Source of the DNA: Liolophura sinensis
Lineage: Eukaryota > Mollusca > Polyplacophora > Chitonida > Chitonidae
DNA length: 64,000 nt
Assembly (NCBI RefSeq): GCF_032854445.1
Contig: NC_088295.1
Span: forward strand, 11,087,385 to 11,151,384
Direction: 5' to 3'
In this document: positions 51,880 to 62,825 of the stretch, piece by piece
Numbering within the stretch: the stretch's first letter is position 1
Layout: every line of letters starts with the position of its first letter
Made by a program: the position numbers and the translations under genes
The notes under the pieces: model-generated
Seen by the model: only the letters and a program-made list of their open reading frames with translations
What the model was told of the DNA's origin: nothing
Database searches by the model: none

Positions 51880-52237
51880 AAATAATAGAATGCATAAATG
51901 TAAGTTAGCCCCTTTCTCAGGAACAGTCAAATGCTGACCTCCCCGCACACCTTGAGTGCAGACGGATAGACATTTTTACACATTATTCAGAAGTAACTGA
52001 TCAACAGAAGTAAGTTAGCCTTTTTCAAAAACAATTTTGACAACACACATTATACGAAACAGTCAAATGCTGTCCCCTCCCCCTGTCCCCCTTCGGCACA
52101 CCCTGAGTGAAGACGAGTGCTGGTGGTGGTAGTTTGTTTAAAGGCGTTTCCATTCTAATGAATGATGCACGCCACGATCAGTGCTGAAACCAAGAAGTGT
52201 TCACATTAATGCATTATAACATAGAGATGAGAATGAA
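51880..52237 (-). repeat. LINE 3' flank with an internal direct duplication
   Basis: Two related segments, 51,899-51,967 and 52,008-52,115, share 'gtaagttagcc', 'acagtcaaatgctg' and 'acac(c/-)ttgagtg...agacg' in order. The second holds a longer middle. This may be the element's 3' UTR with a tandem duplication. Confidence 0.5.
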
Positions 52238-53160
52238 CTATACTCTAAATTTTCTCCTAGCGCATGGAAGTAGGAACCTTACTGTAGCTTCGAAGACTCT
52301 ACCAGACTTCTTGCCAGACCTTAAAACATTGCCTGGGCAGGGGTCTATAATGCCAGCACAGAGCAGTTCCGCATAATAGCGATGTCTCTGGAGAGTATAT
52401 TTTGCGCATCGGAACAACATATGCTCAATTGTTTCCTCAACCTGGCAATGATAACAAACACCCGAATTATGTAAATGAAATCTGTTTAAATTAGAATTCG
52501 TTTGAATGTGCCCGGTCCTTAATCTGTTGCATAGGATTTCTGCTCGCCTGGAAGAAAGACTAACAAGGTGAGAATTAGAAAGACTGTTATTAAAATTATA
52601 AAAATATGTCCCTTTAGTGGAGGTGTCCCAGTCTTCCTGCCAAAATGAATTAAATATATACATTGCGTCTTAAACAGACACAGACACATGTTCAGCAATA
52701 TGTAAATGAGACAGCGCTCAAAACAGATTTCCACACCTTGGTAGAATAAACAGGTACATAAATGAAGTATATCAAAAATAACTGGAGAGCATTTCCTGAG
52801 CTTAAAATTCTGTAAAGCAAGTATCACACTTAGAGAATGTCCTCGAACAAAAAGAGGCCATTCATTACATAGATGTTGAAGTGCATTTGAGGAAGTTGTT
52901 TTAAGCGTACCTGTTGCAATACGCAGCGCTGAACATTGAATACTGTCAAGCTTAGCTTTAACTGAAGCTTCTGTCTTAGCTGTTCAAAAATTGAACCCCC
53001 CAGGCTTTATTCCAGGCTGAGATAGCATCCAAACCTTCTTGTATGTACTTTCGAGCAAGCAGACAATTTCTTGTATCATACCATATGACTTGACTCGGTG
53101 TACATTGCCAATAGTAGATATGCCCTTTAAATAATCTGTGGATCGTCGAAGTAGTGAGTA
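52238..53160 (-). pseudogene. LINE reverse-transcriptase C-terminal remnant
   Basis: Read on the minus strand from about 53,160, it carries a post-RT segment with ALRIATGTLKTTSSNALQHL and NEWPLFVRGHSLS, typical of Jockey- and I-like elements between RT and the C-terminal region. It then shifts frame near 52,660 into a second frame with LCNRLRTGH, then VCYHCQVEETIEHMLFRC, a CCHC-like knuckle. The YXDD active site is absent, so it is 5'-truncated as well as frameshifted. The 3' UTR probably continues to about 51,880. The family is certain to the level of a non-LTR retrotransposon; the clade is not. Confidence 0.75.
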
Positions 53161-54400
53161 GTATGTGATGTGTTATCTAGGCATGGAAAAAAGCATTACC
53201 CAAATAAAAACAGTGCTACAGCTTTTATATTTCCAGCCAAAACATTACATCAAAGTAGGGGGTTCCCATTTAAAGCCTTCCCCAAATGCCTCGAGGAGCT
53301 GTGGACCTCCGTGACACAGTTTGGTCAAAATCTTTTTTTAAACAAAATACGTTACTCTTAATCTATGGTGAAACTTTAGTTAACGCTACGCTTTGACGTC
53401 ATTCGTGCAGAAATAAGGATCCTAGGAGTGAGTTTTCTTTAAGATTACGACTGAAGCCTAGAGACAGCCAGAAAGGATACACACTGACAGCGCATCCATC
53501 AATGCCTGGCTTCCAAACAGGAACACAATGGATCCAAACGGCTAAAGATCATAACGTTTACGTAATGGCTGACATATTACCTTTTTTAATAGATATAAAT
53601 CTTTGATAATACTAATCAATTTTTAACTGTGAACTTATGTACAATTTCATAAATGTCTTCATCACGGAAATTAACACTGTTGTCACACTGTGCAATTGCC
53701 TTCCAGACATCTCAACAGTCCCGGTCTAGACATCACTCGTCGCCTCAAGGAATAGAATTATAACCCGGGACACCGCACAAACCTAATTCACCGTTCCCTA
53801 TAATCAATAGCTTCCATGGGAAATATAGTGCTGTAATAGCGACCCACGGGTCCCGGTGACAAATGGTGGACAGGTGAGAAACTCTTGTGATTTAAACAGA
53901 AATGGTTAATGTAGTGCAGATTGTAGAACTCTGGATGACAGTCGCAGTTCATATAAAATGTAAAATGTCTTCATGTCCCGCCTTCGTATTCTTCTGGTTT
54001 CCTGTTGGATCTCATGCACCAACTAATTAAAGCTAATGTTTTCTTCCAAGTGAAGGTCTGGAATATTGTTGGGTGTATATCAGGAAAAGGTATAAAGAAA
54101 AGCCTTGTGTATATGTACAAATGTAATTAAAAAACGCCGAGAAAACATTTGAAAATGAAAACACACCGTATATGATCGAAGAATTTTGTATGTAGAGCAT
54201 TCCATAAGCGGATTTATCCAACTTCCACGCTTTCATTGGGCTTTGATTTCAAATAAGAGAATGAGAAGACTTGTTGGATCGGTCAAGCTTTATAGTTCCG
54301 GTAAGTTGGAAGGGACAACGATTAGGTGGGAAATAGTGGATCTTCATCACATATTCTTTCAGTTGGTTTCAGTTAACTTCATTCTTGTAAATATTGTTAA

Positions 54401-55287
54401 AGTGAACATAAAGTCAGCCACTAAAGCTGAATTAATTAATAAAATAGTATTCCAAAAATGTTCTAAAAATATTTTTTAAAATTCTACACCGCTTATCAAC
54501 AAAACACAAGTAAAAACGCCTGATACCCAACCAAAGACTATCAGCTCTGTTCCGTGCTCAAAGCACCTGTATTCCTGTTCTTTTAGTTTGGCGCTCGGTC
54601 AGGTCTATTAGTGGATACAGGAGTCGTGTTTTAGCGGCCCTGCTCGTCCTCGTCCCGTATGGGGGTAAGCATTTGGCCTAGCTGGCTGTACTGACTTCAG
54701 GAAATTTACCGAAAATAGCAGGACCTTCTGATTGATGAATGACTCTTTCATTCAGATTTTGGGAAGATATTTTCGTAATATATCTGACTTTGCTAAGGAA
54801 AAATAATGCAGTCACAATATTTTTCTTCAACCAATTACTCTCTCCCTAGACCGTTTTCTTGCCAGCTCATCGTGACAAGCTACTGCAGTCTCCTGACCAA
54901 CATGTATGCATTGTGACACGGGCGGCCATTCCCAGTTCTCATAAATGCTCATAAATATATGGTCCAAAATGCATCAGTTTAACGCTGAAACTAACCGCAA
55001 AGTTAGATATCTGTCTATCCACTATAAGAAACCACACGGTCAATCGAGATTTTTTGACCTGAAAGCCAATTATCACGTGACGCTTTCAGCGCTAGTGATT
55101 GGCTAAGTTTATGAGATATTCTACAACATGGCTATTCGGAGTGAATTGTCCGTCAGTGCCACATCACCAATGCTGAACTTCATCTTCTCGGCTTCTAAAA
55201 CTTTATAGAATTTTTTACATATTTTTCTATGATAACTGTCCTATATCATTTTTCTTTGTATGTATAGTGGCAGACTTTATGTTCACT
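54401..55287. mobile_element. TTAA-flanked DNA element with 20+ bp inverted ends
   Basis: TTAA at 54,397-54,400 and 55,288-55,291 brackets 887 bp. Its two ends are inverted repeats beginning AGTGAACATAAAGTC and continuing (A/T)GCCACTA. Homology between the ends weakens after that. A TTAA target duplication is the hallmark of piggyBac-type transposition, but the tips lack the usual CCC start. A TA-target superfamily with flanking T/A bases remains possible. There is no transposase frame, so it would be non-autonomous. The same 'gtgaacataaagtc' motif occurs once more at 7,633. Confidence 0.6.
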
Positions 55288-55876
55288 TTAATATAGAAAC
55301 AATTTTGAGGTTCAACAGATCATTTATTTCCCAATAAACCGCTTGGAGTTCAACAGTTTGTATCTGGTGTTATATGCTCTCTTTCAACACTGAGTGTAAA
55401 CATATGTACCGCCAATTAAGGTAAGAACATGGTGTTATCTTCACCTTGGCCCGTTATATTTCCTGTTTCTGTGAAGCGCTACCGAGGACTTGTATTTGAA
55501 CATTTGACTTAAATATTAAACATGCATGGATAAAAAGGGACATTAGCCTATGTAAAAGAACGTGTATTCAAGTCATCATTAAATGTCAATGGCCAGCGAA
55601 AAATAATACCTAGCCCTCTCTGTTTTGAATTGTCTTCAGCCTCGTACTTTTAAAGTACATGGATGAAAGACAGCACAGATTATGTGCTTAAAGCATGCAC
55701 TCCATGTATTACGGTTTACGCTTATCAAGCATCCTCTACAGATGCCAGCTAATAACAGACAAATTGTGGACAACTTCCCTCACAAGGAAATTTTGGAAAG
55801 GCCGATCCTCTCACCTTATTTCCGTTACATTAAATTTAATTTCCCCACTATGCTTCAAATTGCTCTCCATTTATAG

Positions 55877-55945
55877 GTCAAGGCGTCCTCCGCGACCCTT
55901 CCCCATGTAATAGTACAACGTTAAACCCCAAGGACTCACTCACTC
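55877..55945 (+). mobile_element. SINE (family 2) 3' fragment
   Basis: 'gtacaacgttaaaccccaag' followed by 'actcactcac'. It lies in the extra segment of copy C. Confidence 0.6.
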
Positions 55946-57850
55946 CCCAGATAATACTGTCTGACCAAGGGACAGTTCTGAAGCTGTCTCCTCAGCTTAT
56001 CTAAGGGTTGATATCTGCTATTACAGGTCGACAACGTGCATTCAACACCGATCTACCACAGCTTTATTGGTTTCCTAATCCAGTTTAGACACTACGGTAA
56101 TGTTAATGACTTAGTAGTCAGGAAACTATCGTTAAGTGCACATCCACTAAATTTTTGTCTAATCTTTCACACGAGACATTTGTTAGGTTGGAATCTTTAA
56201 TGCAACCCAACGAATGTCTCACCTGGATCAACATAATGTTGGAGAAATGTATTTTAAGGCTGCAATTCAAAAATAAATTAAATTTTTATACCAGAGTCTG
56301 TAATATACCCTGATGAAAACACAACGCAAATCACATCTGAATATGGCGCAAACACACGCCTGCATTTACACGAAAGGTCTAAAATCAAGGCTGCTATATC
56401 TATGTCCATGCATTATATACAGATATAAAATGATGTAGATTCGATATTGCTGTCATACATATCTAATCATTGCACACACGTAATATGACGTCACTGCTAT
56501 AGATATCTATGTATAACAAAAGACATAGCATTTCCTTTCTTTCATCACTGGTATTAGTAAAAATGAAACTGTCCATCAGTTAAACATGTAAAATTTGAAA
56601 TGAAGCATTTGTCTCAAATTATGTCTCATCACTTGTCTCAACATTTACTCTACATGAGACCAGATGTATACAGTTTTGCCACGGACACTTACAATGGTAT
56701 TTGACGCGAGATAATATCTATGATGATGATTGTTACCTTTATGCGAACCATCTCCAGCCTATCTTAGAGAATATACTATGGAGACAATGAAGTGTCAGTC
56801 TTGGCCAAGAATTTATCTCGTCTGGCCAGGACACGTATATAATTCGTTCAGTTCTCAGAGCCCAGCTACGGCGGAACAAGATGCGGCTGGCAAGGCGTAG
56901 GAAACAACCTGTGAGATTTTCTGATAAACTTCTTGGCTGAGGCGCATAATTTTAACCGCGGTTGGTAACCTGTCAGTCGAGGACAATGCGCGACTTTTTC
57001 ACAAGGGTCCATTTTCCTCGCAACATCTATTTGCATTATCTAATAATAAGTTATTTTGTAAGTGATGGTTATTCTATGATGTTTTACGAGTTCTACACCG
57101 ACAAGAAATGAGGTGAACTTCCTTGTCCAGAGAAAAACGGATGTTTTCCCTCCCCCGTGAGTAGCGGGCACCAAACCATTCCATCTTCCTCACTGAAATA
57201 TGAACGCAGCTCATTAAATATGCAAACACCCACCGCTCTGAGGCTGATGCTGCTTTTCAGACTTTTTACCGGGAGCCGTTACTTCAGTATTACTTATGAC
57301 CCAATTAGCTGTGAAACCGTTACAGAGAAGCCAAAGCGGGCCGGTAGTGATGATGATGGATATAGATTTACATGTATGCAGCTCCACACTACTGAGTGAC
57401 TTGCGACAAGTAAGTGATATATATGCTTGACTCACAGGGTTTACAGCAGAAGAACTAAATGAAAAAAAGACAATTAAACAAAATTATGTCCTTGCCAACA
57501 TTTCTTCGCATTTGAAAAATTGTAATAACATCTGTAGAATTACAGCTACTTAGGCAAGAATCCAAGTTGAGCCAAGGGACCCAAAGGAGGCAGCAGTGGA
57601 TCAAGAGGTTAGTGTTAAGCTGGAATGGGTAGGAATACATAAAGATACTGATGTTCCAACGCTCGTCATTTTGAGTTTCGGCATCTGAACTTGTGAATGT
57701 CATGAGGCCAAAATGAGGCAAAATTCAACAAGGTTATTACCTCAGTCCACATTCAATACATCAGCATGCATCTAAAGTCCACGTGTTCTTGAAAAACAGT
57801 TAAATGTTCACGTAATCCATTTTGATTGTTCAACACGCCCGCCTGTTTAC

Positions 57851-58078
57851 AGAATTCTCCACATTTCACATAAGGATCGATACACGGCATGTTGAATGGG
57901 ACAGTAAATTTACCATTTGTGGACATATCAAAGGGTATCTCTGGGCTAGATCTAACGAAGGGCCGGTTTATGAGATCTCTGTCAGCACAAAATGTCAATA
58001 ACTTTTGGTATACGATACCTGGATCAGGACCTAATTTTTCATTTGTATATATTTGTGGAATCTTTTCCAGTGGATTAC
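57851..58078 (-). CDS. Candidate exon of an unidentified protein (copy C, open frame)
   Basis: On the minus strand this segment is open for about 75 codons and continues open past the proposed exon end to a stop near 57,753. The core reads SPEIPFDMSTNGKFTVPFNM, preceded by a stretch with VYQKLLTFCADRDLINRPFV and followed by IDPYVKCGEF. A possible acceptor AG lies at 58,079-58,080. A possible donor (GTAAAC on the minus strand) lies at 57,845-57,850, where similarity to copies A and B fades. Copies A and B carry the same core with a frameshift or a premature stop. The core changes less between copies than its flanks, which suggests it was once coding or was recently converted. I do not recognise the family, see no signal peptide or catalytic motif, and find no neighbouring exon. 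It could instead be part of an uncharacterised transposon. The exon boundaries are inference. Confidence 0.35.
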
Positions 58079-58348
58079 CTATATTTCACTGAGTCTACCT
58101 AATACGTTAGGTGTTACGTGATGGGTTTGAAACGAGTGGTTTACTGAATTCATATCCGATTCCAGACAGAAAAAGTAGTTGTGTGATTTGATTTGTTTCC
58201 TTAGTGTATAAATATGTATGGTCAAGAAAGTTTGACTTTATGTTTTATCTTTTTCTTTTTCCTGACAAACTCCCTGGCGTAAAGTTGAACTAACGAGAAC
58301 TGTATTTGATCCTGCGATCTCACTGGTGAAGCCACACCAACACATTAA

Positions 58349-58467
58349 TTATTTATTTATTTGACTTGTGTTTTACGCCGTGCTCAAGAACACTTCACTT
58401 ATACGACGTCGGCCGGCATTATGATGGGAAGAAACCGGGCAGAGCTAGAGGAAACCGACGACCAACG
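58349..58467 (-). mobile_element. 5'-truncated SINE (family 1) in copy C
   Basis: The tail atttatttatttgacttgtg and core down to 'ccgacgaccaacg' are present. I saw no equivalent insertion in copies A or B. Confidence 0.83.
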
Positions 58468-59886
58468 ATTCCAACACGTGGGATTCTTTTTTGCATTAAA
58501 GACAATGCGTGAAACATGGGAATTTGTCTGATCTGCAGAGAAATGAGAGCTACCCGTGCAGAACAATAGCTGGTGTCCGGTGACATCTAATAAACTGCAA
58601 TTAGCATCACTGCATTTTTCCCCAATTCTGTTTATGCCATGGTGCTGGTGACGGCAAATTGCGTCTATTTAAGCATTTCCATGAACAGCTAGAATGACTA
58701 AATTGACATTGTGTTTCACATAAGCTGGTTTTGAACATCATTGTTCCACTTCCCCTCACTGTTGTACTGGTGACGGTTCAGTGACTCACTGTGTTCAGTA
58801 AACTTGTGATAACACTCAATATAAAAACCTGGAGAGGAGAAGATAGCCATTCGCTGAGGTCAACTTCAGTATTAGTAGTGAAGAAGTCTCCCGTCAGACG
58901 GCATGGCCTCTCGCATGCTTGACGCCCAAATTGACTTCATCCTTTGTTAAGCCTCATCACATATCTTGTCTGTGAGTTTAATTTTCACCGGTTCCCATTG
59001 CATGGTTTATCGTTCACTTCCCGACTGTCACACAGACTATATTTCTCACATTTGCTCCAAAAGTGCTGTCTGACAGCTGATACTCTCTTGTTACTTACAG
59101 AGCCAATAGGATCTTATGAATTTGGTCATAAGAAAGGAATTGAGAACAGAAAATGGAGATCTAAGATTAGGACTCCCTGACTTCCGGCACAGGTCAGTAT
59201 GTACACTATCTTACCGAGAGCCCAGATCATCAATTCCTATCACGCCTGCCGATACCAAAGGCTCTAAAACTGAATATCTTACTACCCCTACCCTGTTGCT
59301 TAGTGCTGAGATAAAGGTGGCGACACTATAACTAGGCAGTGTTTCATACAAAAGACCTCTTTTAGCAAATTTTGTAAACCTACTTTTTGGCAACAATTGT
59401 AGATATAGCGCTGTCTTTGTTGTAGCGATGTAAGCAACGTAATAGACCGGATAATTCAGAAAGACTTGACCTACACTATCCTGTTGTCATAATATTGATA
59501 GCGACAATAAACGCCAGGCAAAGAAACCATGGTATATGAACAGTTATAATTTGACACAAGACTTTCCTGGATTTTCCGAAGCAAAAATGTTAGTTTCGTA
59601 CCTAAAAACGGAGAACCTCTATATCCGGAGAAGCAGCATTCCAATGCACATGTCTGCCGTCAATAAAAGTGTTGATGGGGAGTGTTAATAGATCTTCCAG
59701 TCGATACCGATCGTCTGAGGACGTACAGCATGGTTAGCAATGAGGTTCTGCGCCTTACTGAGCGTCATTTATACTATCGTCATTAATGATTTGTGGCACG
59801 AAGGTAGTAATGTTAGTAATACTGACAATATCAGGTGAGCCATTAAGTGAGAGCTGCTTGACGATGGGTGTGATTTGTGAAGGTGT

Positions 59887-60003
59887 GGATATCCAATGTG
59901 GCTGTGTGGGTATCCATTGTGGCTGCATGGGTATCCAATGTGGGTGCGTGGGTATCCAATGTGGCTGCATGGGTATCCAATGTGGCTGCATGGGTATCCG
60001 ATG
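59887..60003 (+). repeat. 21-bp minisatellite, 5.5 copies
   Basis: 'atccaatg' or a variant at 59,891, 59,912, 59,933, 59,954, 59,975 and 59,996. A unit of seven codons keeps three minus-strand frames and one plus-strand frame open. That is a property of the unit, not evidence of coding. Confidence 0.93.
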
Positions 60004-60060
60004 ACCACTCCCGATTAAGAACTAAATTCAACTAAATAAACCATTTAGTCTGATGCATGC

Positions 60061-60712
60061 TTTCTTGTGTATATATATGTATATATAAGCGTCATGTCCG
60101 ACATTCGTGTACCATTCGTACTACGTAAAGGACGTTCCAAGTCGATAATTGCAAGATCCATTTCCAAAACAACGTTTAACACTAGCTCCCAAAGACAAAG
60201 ATACGTAAGAAATTACACAAATAGGATAAAAAGTTTTTCAATGATGCCGGGCAGACAGTGGATATTCGAGGCATGAATTCCATGTCAAAGTTAAAATTCG
60301 TAGTCCATGAATGAGTTCCAGGTCAAATAACAATTAAACAAGGTATCTCAGTCTCGCTTTGATTGCAACTGTTCACAAAGGCATCATGCAGATGTAATGA
60401 GCATGGCTGCCTTTACGGCACCTAGCCCCAGGTTAAGCGGTATTAGATACAGTTCGAAAATGCCGAGCGTTACAGACCATAACCGAACAGATTGTGATTC
60501 AAAAGTAACGGACGATTACGTCTTTCCCGTTAATATGTAAGGATCTCATACTACAAGAAGCGCCATCTATGATGTTACACATGACATGCTGGTCTGTATA
60601 AAAGCTGTCTACAAGATAGACGGTTACGCTTGGCTGTTAAACACCATGTACACGATAGATATGTACATAAGGATAACAGCGATTTCTATGTGGTTGATCA
60701 CAATGCAGATCG
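60061..60712. other. Sequence between copy C and the RT gene
   Basis: An AT dinucleotide-rich patch (tatatatatgtatatata) near 60,070, then no recognised feature. It may include 3' flank of the RT element. Confidence 0.45.
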
Positions 60713-60976
60713 CTACAGATTCTGAACCCTCTGTCCATACCTGCCAACGAGAGTGTTACAGTCATTGTAAAATTTGAGAAACTTAGAATGAAGGCGTTTG
60801 ATGGAGTATCCTTGACAAACTAGTTTTTGAACTAAAAGCTTGTGACGCAAATTAAAGTCATCACAATTTACGCAAGATCTGACAAATGCTGCGAGGCGAG
60901 ATATGTATACTCCATACGCAGGACCCTTTGGTATATTGCTATCCAAATAAGGATAATTTACAATATCAAAATTGAA
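60713..60976 (-). pseudogene. Reverse-transcriptase gene, C-terminal part
   Basis: The minus-strand frame from 60,976 down to the stop at 60,713 reads FNFDIVNYPYLDSNIPKGPA, then YGVYISRLAAFVRSC, later LVCQGYSIKRLHSKFLKFYN, and ends YGQRVQNL. In the same RT family the C-terminus runs LYDKRDDFNF...FPF...YGVYISQL...KFYGRHHDLV..YG and stops soon after. This piece therefore joins directly to the LYDKRGN end at 62,826, and its stop looks natural. It is separated from the rest only by the insertion at 60,977-62,825. The longer open frame up to 61,075 includes insertion sequence and is not the real N-terminus. Confidence 0.78.
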
Positions 60977-62825
60977 ACTAGAATGGATCTGCGAACAGCA
61001 GATCCTAGGCCGGGATCCCGGATCGGATCGATGACGTTTTCCCCACCCAATAATACACGGCCCTTGTAACTGCAAGTTTATGTAAATGTGCAGAATGTGG
61101 TAAATCTGCCCTTGGACATTTTTTGAAAACGTGCATGTCCTGTGTTTATTGACACAAATGAAAGATCTTTAGCACCCATAGAGTACATGTAAAGCATTTT
61201 GCACTCAGTGATTTTCAGCTTTACAGCTGTAACGGTTTTCTCTCACCAGACCTCCAAATATGGTGAAAAATTGCGCTTTTTCGTCTTTTGATCGCAATTT
61301 GAGGCAAAACTGTACTTCGCCGGAAAGAAAAAAGTCGAGATTCATGACCAGGACGTCAAACTACGTTGTGTAGCATGCTTACAATGTTCGTGCCTTCATC
61401 CTAGTCTCAAATGCATTTAAAATGCATCATATAACATGGGGACGTCAAAGTGCCAAACATAGCCAATCGGCCTTTGGACAATTTTTCAAGCCCTGCAACT
61501 CCCACATTTATTCAACGATTTTCCGCACGCCAACAGTATCCATATAGCCCTTTGCACTCAGTCATTTTCAGCTCCACAGCTGCAGCGCTTTTGTGTAACC
61601 TGACCTCCAAAACATGAGCAAAAATTGCACTTTTTCGCACTTTCATAGCAATTGGCGACAAAACCGTGCGTCGGAGAAAGGAAAAACTACCAGATTCGTC
61701 ATCAAAACATGCAACTACGCCTAGCAGCCTACTTGAAACCTTGCAATTCACAACATTTTCATCGCCTGACAAATTGGCAAAGCTGGGATCGAACTCTGAC
61801 ATGAATGACAGGCGTCAGCGGTAAGAGAAAAGAAAGAAAAGAGAAAAATCAAAGTTTGTACTTTCATGTCTCAATCCACGACCTGCCATGAACAGACTCA
61901 CTGCTCTACTGATATCTAGGCCGTTGTTAGAAAGTCAACACCTGGCCTGCACAAAACAAAGCTAACATTTACATGTCCACGTCGTTTGCTGTTGTAGTTA
62001 GATCTCTGTGCCATCTAATAGAGTACTGTATAGCTGAATGTCATCCTACAACCGTTTCGGGAGATCACGGATAGTGTAGCCGAAATACTATAAACCTAGT
62101 CCAGTCCCCGCCTAACCCTATGTTAAAGCAATGGGATTCCCGTCTTTTTCTAAACAAAAAACGGTGTTGTCATTTAAACGCTTCTAGCAAGAAAATTATT
62201 GATCGGAGCTCAAATCCGTTGACAAATGCTCGAAAGAGCATGTCTTGGGCTACAATTTGGTGCAGATTGCACATTTCTAGCTCCCATAGTTCTCCAGTTA
62301 CAGGTCATTGAAATTACGTAACTTTTTTAGTTTTTTGCTTATATCTCAAAAAGTTACACAGATATGCAAAAATTAAAAGCAGATTCGGAATCAGCAGCTT
62401 AAGATACATTAGAATACGTTGAGAACAATTGACATTTCTGAACTTTTTGTGACGTCACAACTTCGACCATTGGCGAGCTTCCAGAGTTTTGACCGGAAGT
62501 CAACCATTTTTTCCAAACTTTTAAGAACTCGTGACCTTCTAGCTGCATATCAAATTTGAAAACGATCGGTTCAGTGGTTCTTGAGAAGAAGATTTTTAAA
62601 GGTTTTACACAAAATTCAATATGGCGGCCGAACCACGTCGCATAGCAAAAAAATGGAGAATTTTTCCCGAGATATTCACCGCCAAAATATATGAGAAAAA
62701 TTTGGGACTTCTATGTTGAACGGTGTAGAAGTTTCCTTGCTAACAAAGTCGGTGAAAAAAAAATAAGAAGAAGAAGAAGAAGAAAAAAAACAGAACGATT
62801 ACAATAGGGAAGAACGGGATCCCTA
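60977..62825. mobile_element. Insertion of about 1.85 kb splitting the RT gene
   Basis: The RT coding sequence breaks at codon resolution on both sides (KRGN at 62,826; FNFD at 60,976). The triplet CTA occurs at both edges (60,978-60,980 and 62,823-62,825), possibly a short target duplication. The left edge has a hairpin (GGATCTGC...GCAGATCC, 60,985-61,005) and a palindrome CCGGGATCCCGG. The right edge also has GGGATCCC. Inside are two diverged direct copies (period about 353 bp, 61,105-61,390 and 61,460-61,740) and an (AAG)n run with poly-A at 62,764-62,790. No transposase is visible, so it looks non-autonomous. It may be a composite of two elements. The class is unknown. Confidence 0.6.
61105..61740. 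repeat. Two diverged direct repeats of about 280 bp
   Basis: 'gcactcagt(g/c)attttcagct' begins at 61,201 and 61,554. 'gacctccaaa' followed by a run ending 'aaaattgc(g/a)ctttttcg' is found in both. Spacing is about 353 bp. The frame at 61,512-61,802 on the minus strand lies within the second copy and has no family signature. Confidence 0.7.

Larger units (their letters stand above)
53240..60060 (+). repeat. 6-kb duplicated unit, copy C
   Basis: This is the third copy of the unit, about 26 kb right of B and in the same orientation. It starts just beyond a truncated LINE remnant. Its right edge includes a 21-bp minisatellite and the segment near 60,000-60,060, which matches A at about 9,735-9,815. 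C contains an extra stretch at about 55,690-56,060 with a fragment of a (TCAC)n-tailed SINE, a minus-strand SINE at 58,349-58,467, and a TTAA-flanked element at 54,401-55,287. I did not trace that element in A or B. C holds the only copy of the exon-like block whose reading frame is uninterrupted. Confidence 0.8.

Noticed and set aside
59755-60008. Several overlapping frames with seven-residue repeats (GYPCSHI, IPMQPHW)
   Set aside because: A 21-bp repeat without stops opens several frames at once. There is no start context or neighbour supporting a protein.
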